Shown here piece by piece: positions 1 through 12,600 of a DNA stretch of 64,000 nt. The notes under the pieces were generated by a model. The model did no database searches. It had not been told where the DNA came from and worked only from the letters and a program-made list of their open reading frames with translations. A program made the translations under genes and the position numbers. The stretch comes from Cristatella mucedo (Eukaryota; Bryozoa; Phylactolaemata; Cristatellidae). Numbering within the stretch: position 1 is the stretch's first letter; every line of letters starts with the position of its first letter. The stretch spans positions 1 through 64,000 of the forward strand of contig WPIO01000012.1 of assembly GCA_009760855.2 (NCBI GenBank). The letters are read 5' to 3'.

Positions 1-83
1 ATAAAAATTGTGCGGGTCTTATCCAGAGATAAATATTGTGCAGGTCCTACCACCCTAGTTTAAAATTCTGGATCCACCACTGA

Positions 84-745
84 AGAAAGCTGCGTGCTCG
101 AAACATGATGTCACAGATGCACGGACCGACTTGGGTGTGGTATCCCTGTCTAAGCAGGCCCGACGTGTTACGATATCCTGTAGCTGAAACTTGGCAGACT
201 TGGCTGTGGAGCTGTCGTGGTCGTCTAGTGAAAAGTCACTTTATAACAGGGAACCTGGATTTATTGCAGATGTTTCGTAAGATATGCTGAGAGAATCCAT
301 TTGAGCATCAAATAATCTAATTTTAAAGTCGCGCTTGGTTTGCTAATAACTAGTAAGTTTGTTTTTATCGTCATTCAATTTGAGAATATTTGCTGCCATG
401 TATGTGCGAATGTCAGCAATACATGCTGCTAGGAAGTTTAGAGAGCTTGACGTGCTAGATGGCTGGGAGAGATCGAAGCATAGGTAAAGTTGTATGCCGT
501 CTGCATAGAAGGGAAAGCCAAGATTGTGCTTGGCGATCACATAAGCGAGAGGAAGAGTATGCATTTCTGAAAAGAGGCGGACCAGCACAGGGCTCTGAGC
601 TACTCCGTACCTTAGTGGTTCCATTTGCCTGCACACATCCGTACACTGGTGTCTCCAATTGAGATAGGATCTGAACTATTGCAGTGCAGTGCCAGCGGTG
701 CCCAGGATGAGAGGAGCACGATACTATCGGGGCTGAGGTTTGGTG
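84..745 (-). mobile_element. Old L2/CR1-like LINE fragment (RT domain)
   Basis: Minus-strand relic aligning along the RT region of the main LINE. It contains YGVAQSPVLVRLFSEMHTLPL, then FYADGIQLYLCFDLSQPSS, then MAANILKLNDDKN. The catalytic YADD is changed to YADG and several frames are broken. Neither the 3' tail nor the 5' end is present. Confidence 0.85.
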
Positions 746-3479
746 ACATATATTTGGCCATTCAGCAGTTTTCACTCACCTACGGCGCGGTCACCTATTT
801 TAGTTTAGATACTACCTGTTTTTTTGGAAACATGCAAAAGTTCCTTGGATCAAAGAATACGAGCAGCCCTAAAATGAGGCATTCTCAAAGGATGTGAAAT
901 AAAAAGGGCGTGAAGTAAATTTGCAAGTTCTTCTTTCGACTAGCGGCATACAATGTGCGAAAGATGAACTCTTTAAGGCTAATTCATTTTCAGCAAACTA
1001 TCTCAACACTCAGATAGGTAAACTATCTCAACATGTCAGATTGTTAAACCAGAGCAATAGCTTGAGCCATAGAGAGGTTCGCTCAGACTCTCATAGCAGT
1101 CTTCGAATCTTAAATGACTCAACTTCACTTTTAACCCCCAAGAAAAAACCTTGACGCGCTCAAAACTAAAATGTTTCGACGTCGTGACCGTTGGTCAACT
1201 ATTGTTTGCCGGGACTTGGTGCGCTTCAGCTTTCATTAAGTTCAAGAATTGCCTTCGGTATTAGGATCGCTGCTAAAAATGCTGCTCACAATGCACAGGA
1301 ATATGTTCAAATCCTACATTAAAGAGTGGAGATCTCTTTTCCAAGTGTGGCAAGCACGTTGTGGCAAGCACGTTACATAAATTTAGCTGAGTATTAAGCC
1401 TTTCAAAACCTGATTGCAGGTTTTCCGGATAGCTTGCTTCGTCGTGAATAGACGCCATTATCGACCTAAATAATTTGAAATGCGTGTGAGATCATTCGTT
1501 GGTACGGGAGTCCGTAAACAAAAGGTCGCTGAAGGACGTCGAGCTTCCAATAACCCTTTGCGATCCATGTAACACTGCTGCGATGGTGCCGCTATAACGA
1601 GTGCTATGTCAAAAAATCAGGGAGATAGTTTATTAGTTTGCATGTTAGTTTGCATATTGCAGTTTGCATAGTTTGCATGATGGATCTACATACATAATTC
1701 AAATTACTAAATTAAAATATCGAATGTCTTAGCCGAAGTTGAAGATTGAATTGTGCATTGAATTTATAAAACAGTGTCGAATCGTTATGTAAATAGGACA
1801 TCGTCTAATTAAGCATTTCAACGATGTAATGTTATCTTCTCAGTAGAATGGATAACAATGAAAAGCCTTACCGGAAAGTCAGTCTGATTTATTGATGATC
1901 TGGCAGTAGGCGAATCATTGAAGCTGATGCCTGTGCGCACCTATGCGCGTATATATATGCGTGGACTTTAATTTTTTCAAATTCAATATTGGGTACTGGT
2001 GATTTCCCGCCGATAAAACGCCTGTAATCACATACAGATGTAAGCATGTGACCAAGCATTAACAATGCACCAATAGGAAAGCCTTTTATAACAAACCCAA
2101 CCCCGCCCCCTCCGCTAGCAGATAACACGGGTAGTTAAAACAAAATACGGCGCCTCTTCTTCTGAAAACTGACCTGGGTTGAGTGCATTGAAGAACCATC
2201 GTCCAGAAGAGCTTCTCCCGTGGCTGTATGAAAACCCTTACCATTCTGCAAACGAGCGGTCGGACGCAGAAGTCTCGCGCCGCAAATTCGGCGCCAACGA
2301 GCGTCAGTCATCGGCGCCAGGCGCGCGACCGATACAGGATCGAGGAGTCTACAGTTGCCACAGCACGAGCCTGCCAAACAGGGCAGCCCTCCGAGATGCA
2401 AGCTCGCCAAGCGAGGGCTCCAACTTCCTTTTAGGAGGCGACGAATCGCTTCCGGCAAGCTCTGGAGCCTTACGGCGCCGCGAGGATGAATCAAACGAGC
2501 GGCCCAAGGATCATTCTTCATTATTCAAAGAATCGGAATCGGCTTTCAGGAGAGGCTACCCGCCCCTTCTTTTTTTTTTACTTGTAATGCTACCGCATTT
2601 TGGTTTGGGATTTGGCAAGTCATATTTTTGTGACTCAGCTTATGCTTTTCTCTCCTTCGGACCAAATTGGGATGCTAAACTGGTATTGCCGGGATGCGTT
2701 ACGACAACGGCCAGTTCCGAGTCAGCCACTTTAGACGCGTTCCACGCTTTCTAGAACTGAGCAGCTTCGCAATTGCCAGAACTCGCCTTTTAAACCCCGG
2801 CGCTAATAGTCCGATGCTACATACGCGTAATAACCACGGCAAGTCGCCTATGAAGTAATAGTCAGTCGTCAGCGCTTTCAAGTGACCGCCTTCTTCGCTG
2901 AAAACTGGCGGACGAGAAACGGGCGAATGCGGATTCATTACGTCCACGCTCAGCCGAGTATTTCGCAGTTGCTCAGGCCTGAAGCTGCGTTGTGGTCGAA
3001 CGAGAAATGTAATTTCGATAAGCAGCAAAAGCCCTTCGTTAGGCGCTCAAAACTACGGCGCACACATTGCTGAAGACAGTTGATTCCCTTAAGCATCTAA
3101 AGACTACTGTGAGCTCTGCCAATAAATAACACTCATTATCACTTAATCCGGAGTACAGCCAACGCGCAGAAACTCCGTCTCCAAAACTATCGGCACCCAA
3201 TCGCCGCACCATTATTTCATGTCCGTTGGGCGAATTCACTCGGGAAACTCGTCAGCTCTGCTTCGCGGCAACGCGCGAAAATTGGCGGCAAAAAGCGCGC
3301 TTCGAGCTGCTAGCCGTAGGCTCGAGTACGTCAGCTGGCTATTGCCTCTGTCGCCCGCTGAAAACGGGTAGCAGCCGCTAAAGGTTCTTCGCCGCTGTAT
3401 CAATAAGACTATCGCGTCAGCCGAGCTTTATCTTTACCGGTGCCCACTCGTCCGGTTCACGTGCACGTGCGGTCAAGGT
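746..3479. other. Intergenic, with a GC/CpG-rich island
   Basis: No gene is recognised. About 746-2150 is AT-rich unique sequence. About 2160-2530 and 3160-3470 are rich in CpG and carry overlapping open frames on both strands (up to 191 codons) without a known motif or good ATG. The island could be a promoter or an unknown repeat. Confidence 0.4.
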
Positions 3480-3483
3480 CAAT

Positions 3484-4325
3484 ATGGTGTCATATTCCAA
3501 AGCGACCTCTCGTTAGACGACCATATCAGCTCCCCAGTCAAGAATGCCTACCTTCAGCTTCATAACATTGCTAAAATTCGGGCTTGTTTAGATAAAGATA
3601 CCACATCTAAGTTGGTCCATGCATTGGTGACATCCCGTCTCGACTTCTGCAACTCACTGCTTACTGGCCTACCAGCATGTGCGATCAGGCGATTGCAGCT
3701 TGTGCAAAACTCTGCAGCTAGGCTTGTCTGTCGTGAGCGTCGCAGTTGCCACCTTACTCCACTTCTCACCGACCTGCACTGGCTACCAGTCAAGCAACGG
3801 ATTGACTTCAAGGTTTTGTCGCTCACTTTTAGGTCCCTTCATTCTATGGCTCCAGCCTATCTGTCAGATATACTACCCCATCAGGCCAAGCATCGTACCA
3901 CCCGCTTTTCGGAATCCAACAGTCTAGAAATACCTCATACAAACCTTAAATCCTTTGGAGACCGTGCATTTAGTTCATATGCTCCAAAAGCCTGGAACTT
4001 CCTCCCGACCTGCGTCAGGACATCCCCTGACCTGACCACATTTAAAAGGAACCTAAAAACACACCTATTTAGGACAGCATTTAGCGGGTCCCTGTGATTC
4101 GTCTTTCTTGCGCTTATGCGTGCTGACACTGTGCATGCTGCCACTAACCACATTTGCATGCTGACCCTGTGCATGTCACCCCTAACCATATTATTCATTT
4201 CGTTTGTTTTTCAAGCATGATTTTACTTACCATTCAATTGCATTTCACTTTACAGCAAATATAAAGCGCCTAGAGAGAGATTAAGTTCTCTGAGGGTGCT
4301 TTATCAAGTGAATTATTATATTATT
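3484..4325 (+). mobile_element. 5'-truncated LINE copy with 3' UTR and tail
   Basis: Contains the C-terminal RT-region frame (from the HALVTSRLDFCNSLLTGLPA block through ASARLVCRE-like text to TAFSGSL and a stop at 4097). The conserved 3' UTR follows, then the terminal hairpin AGAGATTAAGTTCTCT and an (ATT)n end at 4310-4325. Few lesions are seen, so it looks young. Confidence 0.9.
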
Positions 4326-5285
4326 AAGGTCGAGTCCCTTACAAAATCCTGGCTAAGGCGCGGTCTTCGACGACTGAGAGCACCTCGCGAATTGTCTGCA
4401 TTTGATGTATTAAGCCTGCGTCGAATTCTGTAAATAGGCTCAAATTTATCATGCATAGCAGGCTAAATGACCCGTTGTACCGCGAAGTTGAGCGTGCCTG
4501 ATGAATTGATATAGTCATTCGAAACCTAAATGGCACAATGGCTGGATATGCACACGCATGCTTTCGGAAGTTGAAAAACGCCGCTCTCCTCAGCCGGAAG
4601 CGTGAAAGCTGACCGAGTAATCTTGGGGACTTAGTTATAACCACAGTCTAGTACTGCATCTCTTTCACTTTGAGTATTTATAATTTGCGTTTTCAATTGA
4701 ATCCGCAAAATATCAAGTGCTAAGCCCTCCAAGAACGACGGTAGGCCTCTCGCAATACATACATACCGCGGTATCTCGATCATAGAGCCCTTAAATTGTG
4801 GTGAATCTCAGCAGAGTTACTTAATACTTACTGAAGATAATGTTTGAGACTGCAAGCGTGACAAAGCTATACCTTTATGGCTCGATCCTGCAAGTAGAAG
4901 GCGAAGGCCTAGCTAGCCTTGGAAGACCCGTGGTCACAAATCACCCTCACAGCCAGTTCAGCCGTCCCGCAGTGATGAAGTCATGCCGACAATAGGGCAA
5001 AAGGTATTAAGCGCTACGTAGAGAGGACAACGATCCGTCCCATACTTAAAATCGATTATCAGAAGCACATAAGCTGACTAGTGCAACTCTTGACAGCTTC
5101 ACTCTAGCAAGCTTCTCGATTTCACCGGCTGTAACACTTTCGTGATTGTGTCTGTTTGGTCTTGTCTAACCACCGATTCTACTCAGTAGTCACTATTATT
5201 ACGACAGTACCCAAGTGACAATTCTGTTAGCGATTACGGTATAAACGAGAGACAAGGGATTTAACGACTTCCTAAAACAGATTGT
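4326..5285. other. Intergenic, nothing recognised
   Basis: No frame above about 100 codons with recognisable content, no repeat tail and no SINE head seen. Confidence 0.4.
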
Positions 5286-5286
5286 T

Positions 5287-5287
<1 letters not shown>

Positions 5288-5342
<55 letters not shown>

Positions 5343-5347
5343 ATATA
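5288..5347. repeat. (TA)n(TG)n microsatellite
   Basis: About 18 TA units running into about 9 TG units. Confidence 0.95.
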
Positions 5348-5491
5348 CTTCAAAGAAATAGCTGCACAAAATTGAAACATATTTCGACCATCTTAAGTTT
5401 ACCGTTCTTGCTTAAATAGTTTTGTGTTCGAGCACGCTGTTTTGTTTTAGGTTTGTATGCCTCTCTTCTTTAACAAATCAGTTGTCTGTCC

Positions 5492-5818
5492 TTGCTACGA
5501 CGTAAAGCCACAATAAGGATCTTGAAAGCACCATTAGTGTGGCATGTTTTCCATTTATCAAAGGGAAAGAGTTTACAGACCAAATCGATTGTGTTAAGTA
5601 TCGCCGCAGCCCACGGTGCGTTTAAGCAAATGCATGCCTTACCAAAGCCTCAAGATAGCAGCTGGAATGGCCAGAGGCATTTCGTCGGCGCTTTATTTTC
5701 ATGGCTAGCTGAGCAGATTGTCAACAACATGACCCATCAGAAACTGATTGACAATCTGCGTCTTAAACAGATATCGCTACTCTGCCGGAAGCTTTCGAAA
5801 ATAATTGAGGCCGAGTAA
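5492..5818 (+). CDS. Unassigned 108-codon open frame
   Basis: Open frame from a TTG at 5492 (open since a TAA about 20 nt earlier) to TAA at 5818. The only internal ATGs are late, so it would have to be an exon or a relic. It contains plausible protein text (HFVGALFSWLAEQIVNNM, LCRKLSKIIEAE) but no motif I know. A perfect 12-bp inverted repeat (5713-5724 / 5748-5759) lies within it. It may be a remnant of an unknown mobile element or a chance frame. Confidence 0.15.
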   Translation: MLRRKATIRILKAPLVWHVFHLSKGKSLQTKSIVLSIAAAHGAFKQMHALPKPQDSSWNGQRHFVGALFSWLAEQIVNNMTHQKLIDNLRLKQISLLCRKLSKIIEAE

Positions 5819-6619
5819 CGGATTTTAGCTGCAATACCAGTTAATCAGCTCGACAACCCGACTATCAGTTCAGAAAGGGCAAAACGAGTACGCTCGGCAT
5901 TTCAAGAAGCAGTTTACGCGCATCTAATTTGGATGCTACCTTGCTTGAACCAGTCAATGATGATTATGCTAAGTTGATACGTACAAGATCTCAAATCTCC
6001 ATGCCAATGCTTTCATCTCGATTCATTTGTTGTCCAACGAGAGCCTCGGCGGCTTTCAAACGTTCAATTGACATCTAACCAAACCTTGTTCCATCTGTGA
6101 CAGCTCCAACCCCAGCAGAGTTTCCCTTGCTTTGTCGGACAACTAGCCCAATCCACAGTAGGTTCTCATAGTTTGTACTCTTTAAATTCTCTGAGAGTAA
6201 TTAGGAGTTGCCAAGAGTCTCTCTGCACTACAGCTCAAGATGCCCTCATGAAGTTGCTTCGAAGCAACTTCAATGATTTCAAGATTTCGGTTCGTAACCC
6301 AAACCAAACACTGCCATTGCCTCAACCGCAGCTTGCTTCTTCCGTCTTCGGCGAAGGTACCTTCAGCTTTCCCTCATCTCTCGGTTATTGACATAATTAT
6401 CTTCCAATTGCTAGTGGCCTTTGCTTTTGCTTGCAAGACTGGGCGTTTTATCGACGGTTCTGGGCTCTTGCTAAATGACTCGACTTGCGACTAGTACGTC
6501 TTCACCATCCCTACCGGCATAAACCCTGAACATCCACTGATATGAAGAAGATCACAGGCACATGATAAACCAAGCTCGGGCAGTTGTAAGGTAAGCAGAC
6601 TAAGAAATGTGCAATAGAT
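5819..6619. other. Intergenic region beyond DDOST 3' end, nothing recognised
   Basis: Only short frames (72-73 codons) without motifs. It ends at the DDOST AATAAA region. Confidence 0.35.
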
Positions 6620-6625
6620 TTTATT
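6620..6625 (-). promoter_or_regulatory. DDOST polyadenylation signal AATAAA
   Basis: A canonical AATAAA on the minus strand lies about 53 nt beyond the DDOST stop codon, as expected for the 3' end of this transcript. Confidence 0.7.
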
Positions 6626-6677
6626 GCTAGCGACAAACGCAATCAACAATACAATTTACATAGAAAAAGTGCAAGCT

Positions 6678-9600
6678 TTACTCTGCCTTTGCTTTGATAT
6701 CTTCCTTGTAATGCAGGAATACAAATGAGAATATGAATACACCGGCCATCATGGAAAATGCACTCACGTAATAGGGATAGGCCGAAAGAATGAAGCGCTC
6801 ATACTGCGTGTGCTGCAAAGGTTTGACAGACACCTGAGTAGTAGAGAATAAATTCGTGTAACCAACTCGTTTATAGTCAACGCGGAATTGGAAAACTCCA
6901 TACACGTCGGGTAGCTTGAAGCTGACGTAGTGGTAGCTACCTTTCCTAAAAAAAAGAGAAAGAATAAAAATGGCTCAGAACGGAGAAGTACACGCCCAGC
7001 ACAACGCCAACCACAAGCAGTGCTTGGCTGAAGTACATACAGCACACACAGAGGAGGCTAATTAATCTACAAAACCCGAGTATAAGTGACGGCACCAAGT
7101 ATAAGTGTGTGTGTGCTTTTGTGTAGGACTTTGTTCGTGCTCACCGCACGTGTGCAAGCTTGTTCGTGCCAACAGAAGCATGACGTGCGCTGCTGTTAGG
7201 CTGGGGTGGAAACCTCTCAGCACGAAAGACCAATCTGGTAGCCACATGACAAACGTAAGGTAGTGAAGTCTAAAATAAGCTTAGTGGAGTGGCTCTGGCA
7301 AAAAAGAATACTTAAGATGTCTAACTATTCGGGCATACCAGAATCCAGCAAGGTTAAATTTAGGGCTTACTTAGACAAGAGAACGACAGCCAAACTAGTT
7401 CACACGTTTATGATTCGCATGAGATTAGTGCAATTCTTTTAATTCAGGACTCCCTGCTTGGGTTCAATAGTCTACAGCACTGCAGCCCGTCTGGTCTACC
7501 GTCAATGGCACAGCTGCCACAGCAAACCATTTCTTCTTGAGTTTCACTAGCTCCCCATCATGCATCGAATTAACTTCAAGATTCTCTCTCTCTCTCTCTC
7601 TCCGCCTCTCTCTTTCTCTGGCCTACAATTTGCTTCACTTGCTAGCACTAGCATTGGCTTACTTATCCGACCTCCTTAACCCTCCCGAGTGCTCTCGCAC
7701 CACCAGCTCATAGGCTACAGCAACTTCGCCATTTCTTGCACTAAATCGAAATTTTTGTGTGATAGGGAATCAGGTCGTAAGCACACCAAGAGTCAATAAC
7801 TTCGTTTAGGTTTCTGTCACAATATATGCATTGACCGTGAGTCACTCAAGTCGCTGCTCAAACATGTTCTGCTTAGCCTGCCTGAATAGTTGAACATTTC
7901 AAGTGTCCTTTCATGCCAAAACCACTAAATTAAGGATGTTTCAAACTTTGCTATCCCAAGATTGCAGTGTGGCCACCAGATCGTAATGAACCTTTCTTAT
8001 GTAGCCACAGAAGAGCCTTAAAGGCTATCACCACTGCTTGCAGCAGCAAAAAAACGATCGCTCGCTCATCGCAGGATTCGAGCCTACGACCTCGTGACGA
8101 AGTTTATGAAAAACAACCACTGTGCCTAGTTGGTCATCACGGCATAGAGCAAGCAAATCCCTCTGTGATATGCTTGACATTACAAATGCCGCACCCGCTT
8201 TATACAGAGCTTGAAAGAGCTCGAGTGAAGCTTTTAGGGGCAAAAGTGAGGCAATTATGCTAACTTGAGCAAAACTTTGAAGACAAACATCAGCCAAACA
8301 ATGTTACAAGCAACAAGAAAGCACTGAAAAGCAGTGCCACACAGGTTAAGGACAATGGCTGTCAAGACTTCAGTAACGAACAAGACACTGCACTCGAGAT
8401 GAACACATACAGGAAGCACAATCCCTTCGCACGCAAACCTCCAAGCCAATTAGAGCACGCTGACCTCTTCAACACAGTGCGGACAAACGGATCGATACGA
8501 ACAAATTCCAGCTGCACGTCTTTGCCATCGAAAGGCACCCATGCACTGTTCTTCCACTCGTTAATCTGGATGTAATATTCGACGTTATCGTATATGGTGT
8601 ACGCCTGGGGCGGAACCTTTTCACCAACGAGGTGATGCTTAACCTCTTTTACTTCTAGCACGCCGACTTCTCTGAACGTCCAGAGGATCAAGTTGTCTGC
8701 CAGCTTCCGATTGCCCGACTCGGCGAACCTGGATGCAGAGCGACGAACGTAGGCAGGCAGGGGGCCAAGGGGTGGAGGAGCGACAGTGTGCTCTCATTGC
8801 ACACGTGGCAGCCAGACGCCAACCGGAAAGGATGGGCGGCGAGCGTGCATACTTTTGAGTTCCGAAAGCCCTCTGCACCGAGGCGCTGAAGAACTCGTCA
8901 CTGAAGAAGTCGAGCGAGCCGGTGACGAGGACTCGCGCATTGTTGCGAGCCTGCATTGCCACGATGAGAGCCGTGGACTTTCCGACAGCGTGTGGGTACT
9001 CGGTGACCGGACGGTCGGGATCGTGCGAGTACGCCGTCGACGAGGCGTGCAGAACGGGCAGCACCAGCGTGTTGCTCTCGTCCACTGCCATTCTGCCAAC
9101 GGAAGCGAACGAGTGCGCATGCATGCATGCACGACGACGACACTGTCGTCGCCCTGCTCGAGCGAAAAAGGCTGAAGATTTCGGCGCTTCCCCACCCCCT
9201 CCGCCTAGCAGCCACTGCTAGCAACTCTCTCTCGGCCGTCCACATACCCGAGTCCTTGGTAGAGGAATGGTGCGCTGTTGCCCGAGCCAACGATGACGTC
9301 TGCCTTGATGAGGTTCGCAGGCTCGACGACCAGTTTCGTGTGCTTGCCGTTGTCGCTGACATCGTAGTTCAGATGGTCAATCACGGACGTCTTCTCCTCG
9401 TCCAGCTCCACACCACATTCGGACGCCAGGTCCCTGATGGTGTCGCTCACTTCGGAGTTGGCGGCGATGAGCACGTTACCACCTCCGTCAATGAAGTTGG
9501 TGATAGCTTGCACATCGACGTCACCTGCGAACAAGTGACAAAACAAACAAATCAACGCTCCACACCAAGGCATTGCCAAGACACTGCCAAACTGGTCAGC

Positions 9601-12600
9601 AGCAGTAGGCGACTGGCCAGTAGCCCAGTCGCAGCAGCCAAACTGAGTCGGCCGAGGCGAATGCAAACACAACACAAGCTAGGGGTCTAGTGGCCATACT
9701 AAATGCAAGCAATGAGCCGATCTTGCTAAAACAAATTGAATGCATTACGCTACTGATTGTATCTTGATTTCTGGCCGTAATGTAATGTAATGTACTAATG
9801 ACGGTTCGCCGGGCTAAACTTCGAAGCTGCAGCATGAAGACAAAAACTGCACATCTCAGCCAAAGCCCTAAAAATCAAAGCGCCAGAGTAAGAAACTCGG
9901 TTCAGTAATCTCGATCGTGCTCGAGCGATTCCTTCTGTTCAGGTGCCATTCGAGGGGGCAACTTCTAAGCCGATTACATATTATTCGAGCTGCTCTCGTT
10001 CCAGCTTTGACCGCGTCCCTTGGCCTCATCTTCGCTGCTGTACTGCTCCTAACCCAACTGCTTCGTGCCACACAATTGCACAGCGCGAGTCGCTCAATTG
10101 CTGAAACTCCGAGAGTATATCCCGGTGCATTCTGAAGCAAGCGATGCACCAGTAATCGGAATCAATCAGCCCTCTTACTCTGGTTCGACCCAGTTAGAGC
10201 CAGAGTCCCCCCCCGGCACACACTTTCAATTGGCTAGACAAAAAAGACATATGCAATAGTACTGCCTCCGTCAGAATTCACAAGGTTTCTCTTCCATATG
10301 ACTTATTCAGCGTACAAAGGGTATCAGTACTCAATTTCACAAGTAGCCGTGATGGCACACTAGGTAAGGCGGTTGCTTTTCACGACCTCGGTCCCGAGGT
10401 CGTGGGTTCGATTCCTGCAGCAGGCGATTCTTTATCGCCACTGCAAGCGGTGGTGATAGCCGTAAAGGCTCTTCTGTCGCTATACAAAAAGAGGCTGTTT
10501 AATCAGCTAGGATTTATTAATTTTAAGTCAGGAAGAATGATAATCTTGACAACCTTGGTCGCTGCTGCGAGCATGCATCGCTCGTTACTACTCCTGCCCT
10601 GCACTCGTTTTCCTATCTACACAGGATCTGCAGAAAACACGTACGTCGGAGGACTTATTTAGATGAGCTATCAGCTGGCCACAGCTGTCTGGAGCAAACA
10701 AGCTACTAGACGGCTGTTACGTAAAGCGAACATAGCTGCAGGGCTCAGAGTGCCGTCGGGGAGTCTCTAGCAGCCCTCCTGGTGACTACAGCATGGTCCC
10801 CATGTGCCATGTGCCTAGCAAGCTTAAGAGACTGAAAAAAAGCTAAAACTACTCAAAAGTTCAAAAGCAAGCTGAAGCGACTTCCACCGCATGCCCCAGA
10901 AGGCAGGTGCAGGTGAGCGTTTCGTTGTGTACAGACCCCAAGCACACCCCAGCATGGCTGGCTGTCTGCGACGATGCAGATGTTCAGATGCAAGCATTGC
11001 ACAGTTGGTTGCAACCGATCTGCCTTCTCGCTCCAGTGCAAGCCTCTTAAAGCTAGGGCCTCCGAGCCTATTGACTCAAGCTGACAAGGTAATAGCCCAG
11101 CCGGCCGGTGGACAGCCCTCAAAATAAAATCCATACAGACACAGAAGGCCTAGAAGAGATAATACAACCACCATCAGCCTTTGTAAGGCTCTCTGCCCAT
11201 TTGCCCTATTCATTGGACACTGGTGCTTCAATCAATTTTATTTATACGAGGAAGTCAGACAATGATTATCTGCAAGCCTCGAAGAACCAACGATCCGTCA
11301 GTGAACTGAGGTAACTGCAACAAAGACCGCAAAGAACACAGGCACGTCATCGGAGGTGGGCTGCCTCATTTGTGGATTAGACAGACTGGCAACACAGAGT
11401 CAGGTACATTGACTACCAACATGGTAAAACCAAAACTTGTAAGGCAAACCGCTGTCCTTGCATACATGTTCCTGAGCCTATCATGTGCGCTTCTGCCGAT
11501 AACAAAACTGTGAATGATTCATGCTAACTCAAACAATACTACCTGGTGACCACTCTCGGCAAGTCTTCTCAAGTGCAGGCAGAAATACAACATCAAGTAA
11601 GCATCAACTAACTAGCCACAACCTGTCTTATCAACGGCTGCTTCTAATGTGTTAACTCGGGTTTCCACTTTCTGTCTCCAGTAAGGAGCACGGGTCATCT
11701 TCTCACTAGTTCATATCCTTTTTGGTGCCATAACAAGGATGGCCTAGAAAAGACACATTTCAAATACTCAAAATTTACTATTAGTTCCTGGTTCGAATGC
11801 TTTTGCTGACTGCTAGAAGAAATTCTATGGACCCAGTAATTAGGCGCCATGCCTCCGATCGCCCTCTAAGAGCCAACCAGGCCATGAGCCAAGGCTGACG
11901 GGCAACCATTACGTACTAGCCGATACTGCTGATCCATTTAGCAAAGGCAAAGCAAGATAGTATGAGCTCTGTCATCGTCGGTAGGTCATAGCAAAGGCAA
12001 AGCAACAAAATATGAGCTCTATCATCGTCGGTAGGTCAAGCGGCAGGCATTAGGCAATAAATGATAAAAATTTGCCTTGATGCACGGAATTCCAAGATGT
12101 GCCACCAGTACAACCTGATTCAAAGCAAAAATTATGTACTTTCATCGCGACCAGTAGCTCACAGGCTGCATGCAAAGATTTGCTTTAACGAAACTGCAAA
12201 CCTACAAGCCAAAGCATGCTACATACTGCTAGATCTTAAATGTTTCCTTCATATTTCAACCGGCTAATTTCTTCTGAGATCATGCAAGACCTGCTTTCTC
12301 ATTAATTACTCGGGGGAGAAAAGAACACAACTTAAACATAATGCCCAATAAAAGTTACTCAAGTTGTATCCCATTTGTCTAATCAAGCGAGCAAGAGATG
12401 AACTAAAGGGGTGATGATGCAGCCGATAACAGTACACGTGCATCCCAGTCGAAAGGCTTAGCCTGAGTTTATATCATTGCTTTACACAATGCAGCCCTCA
12501 TTCAAAATACAGCTCATTGAAAGGCAGTGCAAAAAGCCGACACAATTTCGTACAGAAGTAGGAGGTTACAGATTTTTCTACGAGCTCATGTTATCAACAA

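Noticed and set aside
2179-2754. 191-codon frame in the CpG-rich block
   Set aside because: Starts from TTG, overlaps a long frame on the other strand, protein text looks random.
8639-9690. Several overlapping frames on both strands around 9 kb
   Set aside because: They are shadows of DDOST exons 2 and 3.
10345-10420. Possible genuine tRNA gene with box A and box B
   Set aside because: The same head recurs with a common downstream body in about eleven places, and no closed acceptor stem or normal anticodon arm is seen, so it is a SINE.
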